In this document: positions 24,046-34,684 of the stretch, piece after piece
How the letters are laid out: every line of letters begins with the position of its first letter
Position numbering within the stretch: position 1 is the stretch's first letter
Source of the DNA: Collybia mongolica
Taxonomy: Eukaryota; Basidiomycota; Agaricomycetes; Agaricales; Clitocybaceae
NCBI GenBank assembly: GCA_013420905.1
Contig: JAAXNY010000006.1
Location: 3,658,001-3,722,000, forward strand
Direction of reading: 5' to 3'
DNA: 64,000 nucleotides
The notes under the pieces: generated by a model
What the model saw: only the letters and a program-made list of their open reading frames with translations
Databases searched by the model: none
Told to the model about the DNA's origin: nothing
Translations under genes and position numbers: made by a program

Positions 24046-25861
24046 TCAAATGGAGTGGTGGAAAGAGCTGGGAACCCGAGCTATATGGGCCTCCACTCTA
24101 GCAATGGCAGCCCGAGTGTTGATGGCATTCTTTACCTACATAACGTTAATATTTACGGGAATTTGGAGGGCCAAACGCCAAACTTACCTCAAAAAGATGA
24201 CATGCAGCATGAATCCGTTCAGTGCATGCCGCGACAAGTTCGGCATCAGCGGATTGAAGTATGTACCTGCGAACCCGTCCGCGGCGTGAACCTTTCTTTG
24301 TCACGAGCCTTCGGATCTCTTCGAGCTCCCTAGCATAAGATCCCGCTTCAGAGAACCCATCTAGCAATAAGGTCTCGAAAGACGCACATAATAAGATCCT
24401 CGATCATCCCTTGTGTGTCTTTAGGGACATCTCCACTATGCATGTTACCGGCAATCCCAACAATTAATCGGCCAGCAGTCTCGGCCAACGAAACAAGGGC
24501 CTGCTCGTTTCGTTTCATGGCCTGTGGAGCGCTCAATAAAGGGTCTACTACCAGTTTTTCAATCTCACCTCGACGGATTGCGCAACAGTCAAACACAGGC
24601 CCACTGCACCTTTAAGCGGCGGGAAGGGAGACATGTCAGCAACACCTTGAATGTGCCGAAGAGCCGTGATGGTCATCGCAAGCTTCCCTCCCCTGCCCGG
24701 TCCTGCGCAAGGTTCCGAAGTGAGACGGCGTCCTGTCCAGGATTCGGGTAGAGACCACGAGGAATCTGACGAGAGTGTTTGCCCGAAGGCTTGACTTGGG
24801 CTTTCTGGATTCACGTGACGACGAGGTTGTGAATCGAGGACCAACTTTGCTTTTTGACTCTTGACGTGCTTCAGTTGCCTTCGGGCGATCGTTTCTTCTT
24901 TCGACCCCGCTGCGTGTCTGTTGTGCACTAGCTTTGCGAGGAGTTCCCGAAGCTGAGTGATAAGGCCTTCTAGCCAGTGATAAAGGGCGGAACCAGCTGC
25001 TGTCTGTGAGAGGATCTTTTTCTCATCCACAAGCTCCACTTGCAGCTGAAGCGGAATGCGGATCCCAGTGAACTGATCGATAATTGTCCAGGCGGATTTA
25101 CGAGTGTAGTCGAACCGTAGGATCCGTGACCCAACCTTCAGCATTGAGTCCCAATATTTCTCCTTGAGTTCTTCCTCGTGAGAGATACCGATGGCCTCTT
25201 CCTGAACATCATCCCACATGGTTGTAACGAGCATGACATTTTGAAGTGCTTCGACCCCACACAACCTTTCGAACATGTGAAGATTTCTGAGGGGAGTTCC
25301 GGCCATTCTGTTGTCGGTGATCCGATGCAAGAATAACAAACCCGTCAAGACGATTCCGTTCTTGTAGCTGCGATCGGGCGATTAATTAAAGTGAAAAGAT
25401 TCAAACAGCAAAATCTTACGTCTTTGCTAACCAGTCAGCTATAGACTGTAGAATATCTGTGTCCTTCGTGTTTGTATCGTCGAAGCCTGGCGTATCTATG
25501 AAGACGACGCTGCGACCGTTATCTACTGGATGAGGACAACGAAACGCCTGCACTTCATGTGTACATGACTGTAAATCATGTCCAACAGTGACTTGATCAT
25601 GCCCTGTTGCAAGATGGATGAACTAGATTGTGCTTAGACAGGGAAACTTCAGGCAGTGGACAACATTCATGTATGCTTACCGAACTTTTCCCCGATCCTG
25701 TCGGGCCCATGACACTGGCGAATGGATATTTGACTCGAATTACTCTATCAATGAAGAACGGCTTACGCTATAATGATATCTTCATTTGATATCGAGATTA
25801 TGCTCTCTTCTGAACGAGATTTCAGGATTTGGCGTTCGGAGTACCCAGCAACTGACACCAT
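24046..25861 (-). CDS. P-loop GTPase fused to C-terminal HeLo/MLKL-like four-helix bundle (cluster gene A)
   Basis: Seven exons: 25861-25767, 25714-25681, 25622-25420, 25367-24569, 24521-24388, 24329-24188 and 24135-24046, exactly 498 aa. G domain, residues ~25-200: G1 MGPTGSGKSS, G3 VVFIDTPGFDDT, then LHRITDNRMAGTPLRNLHMF and VTTMWDDV, the last in place of a classical NKxD. A charged, partly coiled linker follows to ~residue 340. From ~345, PPLKGAVGLCLTVAQSVE then KRNEQALVSLAETAGRLIV, EDLIMELEEIRRLVTKK and AELVAACTERIHAACHLFE match the fold of fungal MLKL/HeLo-like N-domains, which in other proteins insert in membranes and kill cells. Having the bundle C-terminal to a GTPase is unusual. The proposed role, nucleotide-gated membrane activity, is inference. 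Intron positions in the G domain equal those of the four neighbours. Confidence 0.85.
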
Positions 25862-28774
25862 GTTCGTGGTCGGCGAGGAAGATATAGTTTGTACATATGA
25901 GGAATTTAAGTTATCAAGCTGAACATCACGCCCTCCCACTACGTTCGACTGATCGAAGAAGCATCAACTAACCTAGATGATTGTGTAAATTTGCACAGAA
26001 CGGTGACGCACCTCGGTGAAATGCAAATCGTTCATAAGACAGTTTTCAGGAGGGAGGAGGAGGGGTTAGAGTGTGAGGGGTTTGAAATGGGGTGAAAGGT
26101 AATGAAACGATAGGTAGACGGGGTATTACTAGCTCTCATTCATGCTCAGTTGCCGCAGGGATGCCATGTTGTGTGCCTGGTGATGTCAGTTGATGAACGC
26201 ACAGGGTACGTAGCGCTAGTGCAATGCCTCCGTGGGGTGTCGATCTGCCACAGATGATATCCGATAAGTAATACGCGTTCAAGCGTGGAGCTTTCTTGAG
26301 CGATCGAGTGAGTCCTGTCACATAAATTGGCGCCCATCTCTGCACGTGATAAATGTCACACCGTTCCTACCTCCAGTGAATCTCACCAACCCCAGGCCGA
26401 GTTTGAACGGCTCAGATGCCCCTGGAGCAACGTGCCTCAGGCCCTCGCATGACAGATGTTGTGCTTGAAATCAATGACCATCAATTTTCCTTGGTAGTTG
26501 CCTGAAGATTCCGGCCAACAGGCTAAGTTGATGGCACCAGGCCTTGGAGGGACTAATTCGATCACACTCAGCTCGTCAGCCCATGGACTGTGTGGTGGGA
26601 GAGACACGGGGGAATCGCGAGGCAATCCAGAAGTTCCATTCTGCATGTTGAACATGAAGCAGGGTTAAGACCATGAGGCCTTACTACCCCATACCGTTCC
26701 CTCGGATGGATATTAACTTACCATGAGGTTTTCATCATCGTATTACAAGCGCTCACGCTATCGTGTCGTAGCAGTCGATACTTTTTTCCCTTACATATCT
26801 AGGGGAGGCAGGTACCAGGTTCTGATTCATGAGCTCCTTTACATTGTCCTCCTTGCACTGCATCGATGGAGTTAGCTAGATTTTTCGGCAGCAGTCGAAA
26901 AAAGCGCCCACTTGTGGTGCCTTGAAAAACAGAAGGATCCATAGTCGTATAAGTCCGCGCTCAATCGTGCACGAAACAATCCTAGCATCTTGCGCTAGCC
27001 TTTTACCTTGATATTGAATCACAGGCTAAAGAACAATTTCTGCAGGACTGAGAAATATGGCAGACCCATATCAAATCAATTCGGAATATCCAATGATCAT
27101 TCGGCATGTAGCCAAAGGTACGCCTATTACATAGGTGGTTGGCATGCGTGGTTGCGAGGGCCTCGATCCTGGTGGTCGAACTGTGAGTGTTGGTCAACGG
27201 CGTGAGCTTTTTCAGGCAGAAACTAAAAACTGCGTCAGAAAGAAAATGTACCGCCATTTGCTCGTTCAGTCGATGACGCTCAATATCAGCAAGTATACTT
27301 GAATTATGTGCCAACGAGCCCGCGCGCAACATTTCCTCAGAAAGAACTTTGGAATTCTTCTAGTTCAATGATATTGAATGCCGTTGCGGAGGTGCTATAC
27401 ACTTTCGGGGAATAAAATGTACTCAACAAGATCTTTAATAAATACCTTTATACCTTAATAAAACTTCCCAGCACGTACGGCATCCGTAATCATAAGGATC
27501 AGTCGGCTACCGTCCCAGTCAGGGATGGGAGCCTGGTCAGTGCGTTTCGTAGCCTGGGAAGCAGGTGCCCTATAGTATGTCCAATGGGTTTGGCGGTCAA
27601 AGACAAGCCTATCATGTCGTTCAGCGGTGTGAAAGGGGCCTCGTCAGTTGTCCTCACCCGTCGGAAAGCTGGAGTAGTCAAACGTTGATTTTGGACTATC
27701 AACTTCGCTCGTACCCACCATCGAACTGTTTTCTGATTCTATAGTCCGTGACAATGAATGGTAGGCGAATGATCTACACCTTGCAGATAAAAAGCTGCCA
27801 CAATAGTATCTTCGAAAATGTGTTCTCTTCTATAAGAAATCGGAGCCTTCGCCAAAAAATTATAGTTGATTTCAATGAGTAGCACTTGTACATAGGAAGC
27901 ACCTAACTTACGATGTAAAACTTCGGCACTCAGCGCGTTCGACCAGAAAAAAAGCCAAAGGGGCTAAATATCAGCCGATGTCTTTGACAGAACAACAACA
28001 TACCTTATTCATATCGTACAAAACGGCGGCAGGATTATATTGTGAGGGTTGAGAGGGCTGGAAAGTCAAAGATAGTTAATTGCAGACAGACGCCAGGTCT
28101 TGAGCCCTATGCTTGATAGCGTTCGAGCACTCAAGACTGGAGTTACGTTGGATTGTCAATGGCTGTGTGTTAACGACCACAAGGTTGGGCAATGGAGGAG
28201 TGAAGCTGAGTGAAGAGCCAAAGATCCTGAGTGGTCTTGTGTCACGTGATAAAAAAGCGCTAACTCCACGTTGCTAATGGTACTTAATTAACATTGTTCC
28301 TGTTTCTTCGGGTCAACCGGTCACACGCGTACGGCGGATTCTGTTGATAACATTAGTCCTCAGTCTACAACGTGTCCCAGACCCTCGCATGTTATGAATC
28401 AAGCTTCAATTTCAAGCGCCCTTTAAGTATCGGTTGATTGACAACTACAGGAAGACTGTAATGGCAATTAAATCAAGTTTACATCTAGGGGAACTCAGTC
28501 ATCCTCATTTTCAGCCTTCGTGGGCTGGAGAGAAAGCACACTTGAGGCGAGCGCAGGTGGAGGTGGCACGAGGTAATCGCGAGGCAACATTTTTTTTCTG
28601 CAGACATGATTACGCCTCATGGGCTACTGTTCCTCCACCGTGCCCCCTCGGATCGATATCGATTAGCCATGAGGTATTCAGCCTTCTCCTAGCGCTCGTG
28701 ATATTGTCTCCACCCATGCCCGCATTGAACAATTCTCTGAACATCCATCCCCTTAACACTTACTACGCACGAAC
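25862..28774. other. Gene-poor stretch inside the GTPase cluster
   Basis: 2.9 kb upstream of both gene A (minus) and gene B (plus). Minus-strand open stretches near 26437-26655, 27003-27332 and 27499-27702 have plausible splice borders but no family resemblance, and no joined model was convincing. It could hold decayed genes, a lineage-specific small protein or just long promoters. Confidence 0.35.
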
Positions 28775-30594
28775 ATGGCAATTTTGTCAGTATGAAATCT
28801 CATATTTTCTCGTTCGATTTTTGACTTTTCCAACCACAATAGGAAACATTTCTTGTACGCCATTAAATTCTTCAGGAGCAGGATACCAATGAATCTGACC
28901 CGGGCTGCTCATCCTCACGTAGCCGAGCAACAAACCAGAATGTGCCAGGCCCGTCTGACAACAGAGCTGAGCAACGTAATTCCAAGGTATCTGGTTCCAC
29001 GCCGACTCCCAGCGCGCCACAAGGAATAGATCGGGCCTTTCCAACAACTCGCAGCAACCACATGTCGGTTGATGAATGGTCGTTGTTTTTGCGTATCTTA
29101 TTGGACGAAGCTCCGGCTCCCCCCACATCCAGTAACGAAAATAGCCAGGCTGGTGTCATCAAAAGTGATAATAAATTATCGGGCGAGGAACCTGTATCGC
29201 AATCTCCGTCTGCAAATGCCACCTTGAGCGCTCCTGAAACATCCATGTTACCGTCTGAAGAAGAGAGGTATTTATTATATATTTTTTCCTGTTGGTTTAT
29301 GACCGAAATTCATTAGAAACAAGCAACAAAATCTCAACGAACAAACAGCATTCGTTGTAGGAGGCAAGAAAACTTTCCGGGACAAATGGGGGTGGCCAAA
29401 GGTATATGTGGTGCTTTGAAGATGTCCAGATCAGCTCTCACGTACTATAGCGGCAAGAAAAGGGGAATTATAACAGCTCGGATTCTCTCCAGAAGCGTCT
29501 AATGAGGCTGGCCAGTAATACCAAGGCCGTTTCTCTTAATATAGACGACCTCTCGGATGACCAAGTTATCATTGCGTATGTGAATGTTTCCGTGGCATCG
29601 ATCACAACTAAACTATAAAATTGATCATTAAAGGGTTATGGGCCCGACTGGGGCAGGAAAAAGTTCGGTGGGTTTCTGCGTGGGTACTGATATTCTCAAT
29701 CTGACTTGTTTTCAGTTCATTGCTACAGCAACAGGTGGTGATGTGCGTATTGGTCATGAATTGCAATCATGCACTACCGAGATCAAGATTGTCAAGTACG
29801 AATGTCCCGACAAGAGCGACTTTGATGTTGTTTTTGTCGATACCCCCGGTTTTGACGATACGGAACGAACTGATGTCGAAATCCTGGAAATGATTGCAGA
29901 CTGGCTCAATAAAACGTATTGAACTTTGTTGCTGCCGAAAAAAAAAAAGGTTGTTAACTCACTTAAACTCTCCAGTTACGAACGGAAAATCATGCTCGCA
30001 GGAATACTCTACTTTCATCGTATATCGGACAACCGAATGGCGGGTACTCCTCTTAAAAACCTTCGCATGTTTAGGGAGTTATGTGGGAAAAATGCGCTCC
30101 AGAACATCATCCTCACTACGACAATGTGGGACGAGGTAGAGCTAGAAGTGGGGACTGGGAGGGAGATTGAACTTAGGTCGAAATATTGGAAGGCTATGAT
30201 TGAACAAGGCTCTGCGACAGCTCGTTTTCGTGGGACACAAGAGTCAGCATGGGATATCGTAGACCACTTCGTGCGAGACTCGAACGCCCGACATGCCGTC
30301 CTCCTTCAAAAAGAGATGTCCGAAATGAAGAAACAGCTTCCAGAAACAAATGCAGGGCAGAAGCTATACACTGAGCTTGAAGTTCTAGTCCATAAACAAC
30401 AAGCGACTCTCAAGAAAATCCGAGAGGAGACCAAACAACATGCAGATCCAGCGATACTGGTTGCCCTCAAGGCTGAGTATGATGGTTTGCGAACGCAGCT
30501 TGCGACTGTTGTGAATGACATGGAGACGATGAAGTTACCCCTTGGAAAGCGTATCCTCCGTTTAATTTGGGGACCGATGTTTGGCCCAAAATAA
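28775..30594 (+). CDS. P-loop GTPase with long disordered N-terminus and C-terminal coiled coil (cluster gene B)
   Basis: Seven exons, 28775-28789, 28876-29267, 29317-29401, 29451-29575, 29634-29667, 29716-29915 and 29976-30594, give 489 aa. Residues 1-200 are Ser/Pro/Asn-rich and probably disordered. The short first exon (MAILS) is a guess based on phase. G domain at ~205-385: G1 VMGPTGAGKSS, G3 VVFVDTPGFDDT, then FHRISDNRMAGTPLKNLRMF and LTTTMWDEV. The C-terminus is a coiled coil with KQQATLKKIREETKQH, ending in the basic-hydrophobic tail GKRILRLIWGPMFG, which may contact membrane. Same three intron positions in the G domain as genes A, C, D and E. Target unknown. Confidence 0.85.
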
Positions 30595-30886
30595 CTGGTC
30601 AGTACCCCACAATTCTGCACAACCGAAAGAGACATCTGAACGAAAGGCAATCCCATGACACAGTCCATGGTTCTAAATAGTCGCTTTATTGTGCCCCATT
30701 ACCCCCAATCATGTACCACTTATTTTTCGTTTCCTCAGCTTGTTTTATTTCTTTTTTCTTTTCTTTTGTTAATGTCATTGTTTTTTTTTTTTGCCTCTTT
30801 TTGTTACCTCGTCAGGTGAGACTATGACGATCCTCAGGTCTTCCAAGTTGATTAGGGCGCAAATGTGTGGATTACGTGCGTGCTAG

Positions 30887-31701
30887 CTAAGCCTCCTTAA
30901 CTAAAGCACTTTCTCCCATGAGCTCAGTGACTATTTTCCAGGCCGATTCTTTCGAATCTTCGTAGCGAACTACAGGAGATCCCATATCACTCATCGGTTT
31001 CCAGTATTCTTTCCGAATTTGGTCTTCCCTGGCTCTGGCCTTAACTTGGTTAACCTGTTTCCACATAGTCGTGGCAAGGACAATCCTTCGCGGTGAGAGG
31101 TAGCTTCCGCATGATTGCTGGAAGAGTTTAAGATGTGTTAGTGGCGTTTCTGTCATCCTTGGGGAAGATATTGGCTGCATGTACAGAATCCCCGCAATGG
31201 TGTTTTTTCGTTTATATCTTTCAAACAGCGATGAGTAAGTCACTAGAGCCCATGACGACGGTACTACCAGCTTACGTTTTTGCCAACCACTTAGAAATCT
31301 GCTTCCCAATTTCGCTGTCAGACTCTACGTCATGATTGAACGCTGGAGTATCAACAAAAACGATATTTCGTCCTCGCTTGTCTCCTGGATAGTTGCATTT
31401 TATACATTCGACTTGGCTGGTGCATGATGCAAGATTGGTGCCAACCGCGGCCTCAGAGCCTCCTGTCGCTACGTTGATGAACTAGGAACGTTAGACCTAA
31501 ATCTTGAATGTGCGCAGTCTGCTTACCGAACTTTTCCCTGCTCCTGTTGGACCGATGACTCTAATGCTTGCATATGAGAGAGAGCACCAATTGAAATGTG
31601 GCTTGAACTTACACAATAATAACATCTTCGCTAGTGATATCTTCAACTTTGACCTTTCGAGGAAAAAGCCCTAAACTTCGTAATAACTTCCGGAGTCCCA
31701 T
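30887..31701 (-). CDS. Short P-loop GTPase with altered G3 motif (cluster gene C)
   Basis: Four exons, 31701-31613, 31560-31527, 31481-31276 and 31217-30887, give 219 aa, essentially only the G domain. The N-terminus (MGLRKLLRSLGLFPRK) is basic and amphipathic. G1 is VIGPTGAGKSS, intact. G3 reads VVDTPA-like (VFVDTPAFNH) in place of the family's DTPGFDD, so the switch-II glycine is Ala. TTMWKQV replaces TTMWD. ILYMQPISSPRMTETPLTHL keeps the family block but with changes where others read HRISDNRMAGTP. It may bind nucleotide but cycle poorly, perhaps acting as a regulatory or pseudo-GTPase partner (inference). The frame is intact, so it is not an obvious pseudogene. Confidence 0.82.
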
Positions 31702-32042
31702 GTGGAACGATTTGGAGAGATGAACGCAAGTCAGGTGAGTAAGAATGTTTAATATATAGGTCTACAACGTGTTGCCAACGCTCCTTTAAAATGAACGAAC
31801 TGCAAGGACATCATAAATCACAATCCATTCACGGCTAAGTCGAGCATCATGTGGAACAATTAATTTAAAAATGAGGGAGCCTGTCACCTCACTCGTTGCG
31901 CGCCCCAAGTTTGAAAACTCTGAAGCACACACGATCTGTCTGGCTACCACGTGTATGCTGTGTGCTCATCTGAGGCAGTAAGCTTTTATACGAATTCTTC
32001 CTGCAAAGGGTGTCTTCCAATACAAGATATCCATCAATTGAG
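31702..32042. promoter_or_regulatory. Divergent promoter interval of cluster genes C and D
   Basis: 341 bp between the start codons of two oppositely oriented GTPase genes, so the pair may be co-regulated. No specific site assigned. Confidence 0.45.
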
Positions 32043-33135
32043 ATGAAAACACTGAAGTCACTGGGCGCGGGGGATCTTTCCCCAAACGATACGGTCGTTG
32101 CGTGAGTGCAAGGTGGAATATGTTTGCTATCTAACTAATTTACGACGTCAATTCACAGTGTAATGGGACCAACTGGAGTCGGGAAAAGTACTGTGAATAA
32201 CCAAATACCTTCTCCTGTCCCCCTAGGCTAAATATGCGCTGGCAATCGTGCCAGTTCATAGATCTGGCAACTGGGCAAGGAGGAAAAACCATAGGGCATA
32301 CCTTGGAGTCGCAAACGGCTGAAATTCGAGCCGTGAAAGCTCGTCATCCAGAGACTGACCGGCCCGTTGTCTTCGTCGACACTCCCGGTTTTGACGACAC
32401 CAATAAGTCCGATACAGAGGTCTTGCGGATGATTGCGACTTGGTTAGAGAAAACGTAAGCCAGGGGTATAATTGATACATCCCATCACTTGACGGAAAGG
32501 ACAACAGTTATAAAAAGCAGATCAGGCTCGCCGGAATCGTATACATGCATCGAATTTCAGACAATCGTATGGCAGGTGCACCACACAAAAATCTGCATGT
32601 TTTCACCAAGTTATGTGGCGACGACGCGATACGCAATGTTATCCTTGCGACAACTATGTGGAGCCGGGTAAAGCAGGATATTGGTGAGAAGCGAGAAGCA
32701 GAGCTACGCAAGGAGTACTGGAAAAAGATGTTGGATAAAGGGTCCCGGATTACACGCTTCGATGGCACTGCTTCGTCAGCCTGGAAAGTCATCGATACCA
32801 TTGTCATTGGCCCAGATCCAACCTCCGTTCTTCTCCAGGAGGAAATGGTCGACCTTGAAAGGCGCCTGAGTGAAACGCAGGCAGGCATTACCCTCTACCG
32901 CGAGTTGCAAAGCCTGCTCTCACTTCATACAGACGCGATTCGACAACTTCGAGAACAGGCCGAGCGCCAAAACAACCGGACGCTTGTCGAAGAGTTGAAT
33001 AAGGAGCAGGAGGAAATTGAGGAGAAAATCCGCCTCACGCTTGACCAGATCCAGGAAATGCGAATTCCGCTAGGAAGACGAATTCGTTTGGTATTTTCAA
33101 TCAAAAAACTTCGCAAGGTGAGCAAGTTCGCGTAG
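32043..33135 (+). CDS. P-loop GTPase with C-terminal coiled coil (cluster gene D)
   Basis: Four exons, 32043-32101, 32159-32192, 32255-32454 and 32508-33135, give 306 aa. The N-terminus is short (MKTLKSLGAGDLSPNDTVVA). G1 is VMGPTGVGKST, G3 VVFVDTPGFDDT, then MHRISDNRMAGAPHKNLHVF and LATTMWSRV. Residues ~190-306 form a coiled coil rich in Glu/Gln/Arg and end in a basic tail (RIPLGRRIRLVFSIKKLRK), similar in placement to gene B. The second exon is again exactly 34 nt and encodes the P-loop. Family resemblance is to fungal AIG1/IMAP-type G-domain proteins; cellular role unknown. Confidence 0.87.
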
Positions 33136-33658
33136 TTGCCTCATAAATTATATATGTAACGCAATCCTAGACAATATGTTAAGATGACTTACCAGGCTCG
33201 CGAGAAGTGATATTATGTATGGACTCCCGGCCAGAAAATTCTTTGACTAGGCTTTTGTATGAAATTAGCATATTACATAGAACAATCCTGCAACTCACGA
33301 GAGGCTAGAGTATTTTTGTTGAGACTCAGCTAGGTTTTCTTTCAGTGTCGCTTTTGTGGTTTATTAGCAGACCCTACTTCAAATTTCTTGTCGGTTAGTC
33401 TCTCAGACGCAGCCATCAAATATCCAACCTTCAACCTTCAACATTTTTACCTTCGTCTGGGTTATACTTCGGACGCCCTGATTAACCACCGAGTTTGATC
33501 AAATGAATTGGATCGATTACGGATGGTTCCAGACATTCCACGGGCACGATCCGCACCTCATGCCAGACGCATTTTTACCGAAAACTTGATGGCTATCGGT
33601 AGTATCTTATAATAATTAGAGGATCCTTCTGGCCCTCGTATATCCATATCCCTTCATA
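33136..33658. other. Intergenic region between cluster genes D and E
   Basis: 523 bp without recognisable features. Likely 3' end of D and promoter of E. Confidence 0.4.
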
Positions 33659-34459
33659 ATGGGCCGTACTCCAATCCAATTCCTTCGAGATCTGTTAACA
33701 CGCAATTCCACTTTGAAGGTGGAAGGACAAGAAATCCTTATCCTGTGCGTTGTTGGCCTGACGCGTCCTCACTCAGACTGATGCATTTTGCGTCAGGGTA
33801 GTTGGTCCATCGGGAGCTGGGAAAAGCAACGTGCGTAGATTATCTGTATAATCTATACAATACACTCAATACACAAGGACAACATTCGCAGTTCATCAAA
33901 TCTGCGACGACAAAAACTGGGACCAGCTCCGCAATAGTGGTTAGCCACGGACTGGAGCCTTCTACACAATCTGTTCAGCTCGCCCGATGCACCCATCCCA
34001 ACGATATCGGGCCATCCGCTCGAAGTATTGTCTTTGTAGACACTCCCGGGCTACATAATGAGGGAAATGGATGGCGAGAAGTTGAGACAGAATTCAGGAA
34101 GCGGATTGACACGTAAGATCTCCTTCTACTCCGTCAGATGGCTCGATTTACTTGCAAGAAGTGAAAAAGTACGCGTAGCAGGGATCCTCTATCTCCATCG
34201 CATTTCCGATAACAGGATCACTGAACCACCGTTCACCAATCAAGCGACATTCCAAACATTCTGTGGAGAAGAGATCGGTAAAAAGATCTGCATAGTCACA
34301 ACATGTTGGGATAAAGTTCATCAGTCAATCGGGGAGAAACGGGAGAAGGATATCGAAAGCAAGTATTGTGCTACGGGAACGCCGATGGCCCGTTTCGAGT
34401 TGAATAATGCCCACGAGTCGGCATGGTTGGCCGTCAGTAAAATTCTCGCGTGTAACTGA
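33659..34459 (+). CDS. Short P-loop GTPase (cluster gene E)
   Basis: Four exons, 33659-33744, 33797-33830, 33892-34112 and 34159-34459, give 213 aa. Most divergent member: G1 VVGPSGAGKSN, G3 IVFVDTPGLHNEGN, block LHRISDNRITEPPFTN, then IVTTCWDKVHQSIGEKRE. It stops right after the G domain with no coiled coil. The 34-nt P-loop exon and the phases of all three introns are preserved. The Ser-to-Asn change after GKS is at a position that usually helps hold Mg2+ only through the preceding Ser, so binding may be kept. Confidence 0.83.
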
Positions 34460-34684
34460 TAGTATATGAGCTCGAGCGAAGGAAATTCCGGTCCGCTACT
34501 ACCAAAATTATTACGTGGTTGTTACTTGTCCACATTCTGTGTACATTATCCACGTTCTAACTTCATGTCAAATTCAGATCCGAGCCATGTCTGAAAAATC
34601 TGAAGTCAGTGGATTCAAGCTAAGCTCGAGCATCAATCTTAAACAGGTCACAGATTAGAGGATCAAATAACGTTGTAGAATGAT

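Noticed and set aside
26437..26655. Minus-strand 72-codon frame with possible upstream exon at 26720
   Set aside because: The splice join leads to stops in the only frames with an ATG, and the peptide resembles no family.
31702..33658. Genes D and E as one transcription unit
   Set aside because: 523 bp, a stop, and a separate full P-loop start in E indicate two genes.
24046..34459. GTPase cluster as septins or dynamins
   Set aside because: No septin polybasic or SUE elements and no dynamin middle/GED parts; G3 DTPGFDD and the TTMWD segment fit the AIG1/IMAP-like fungal group better.
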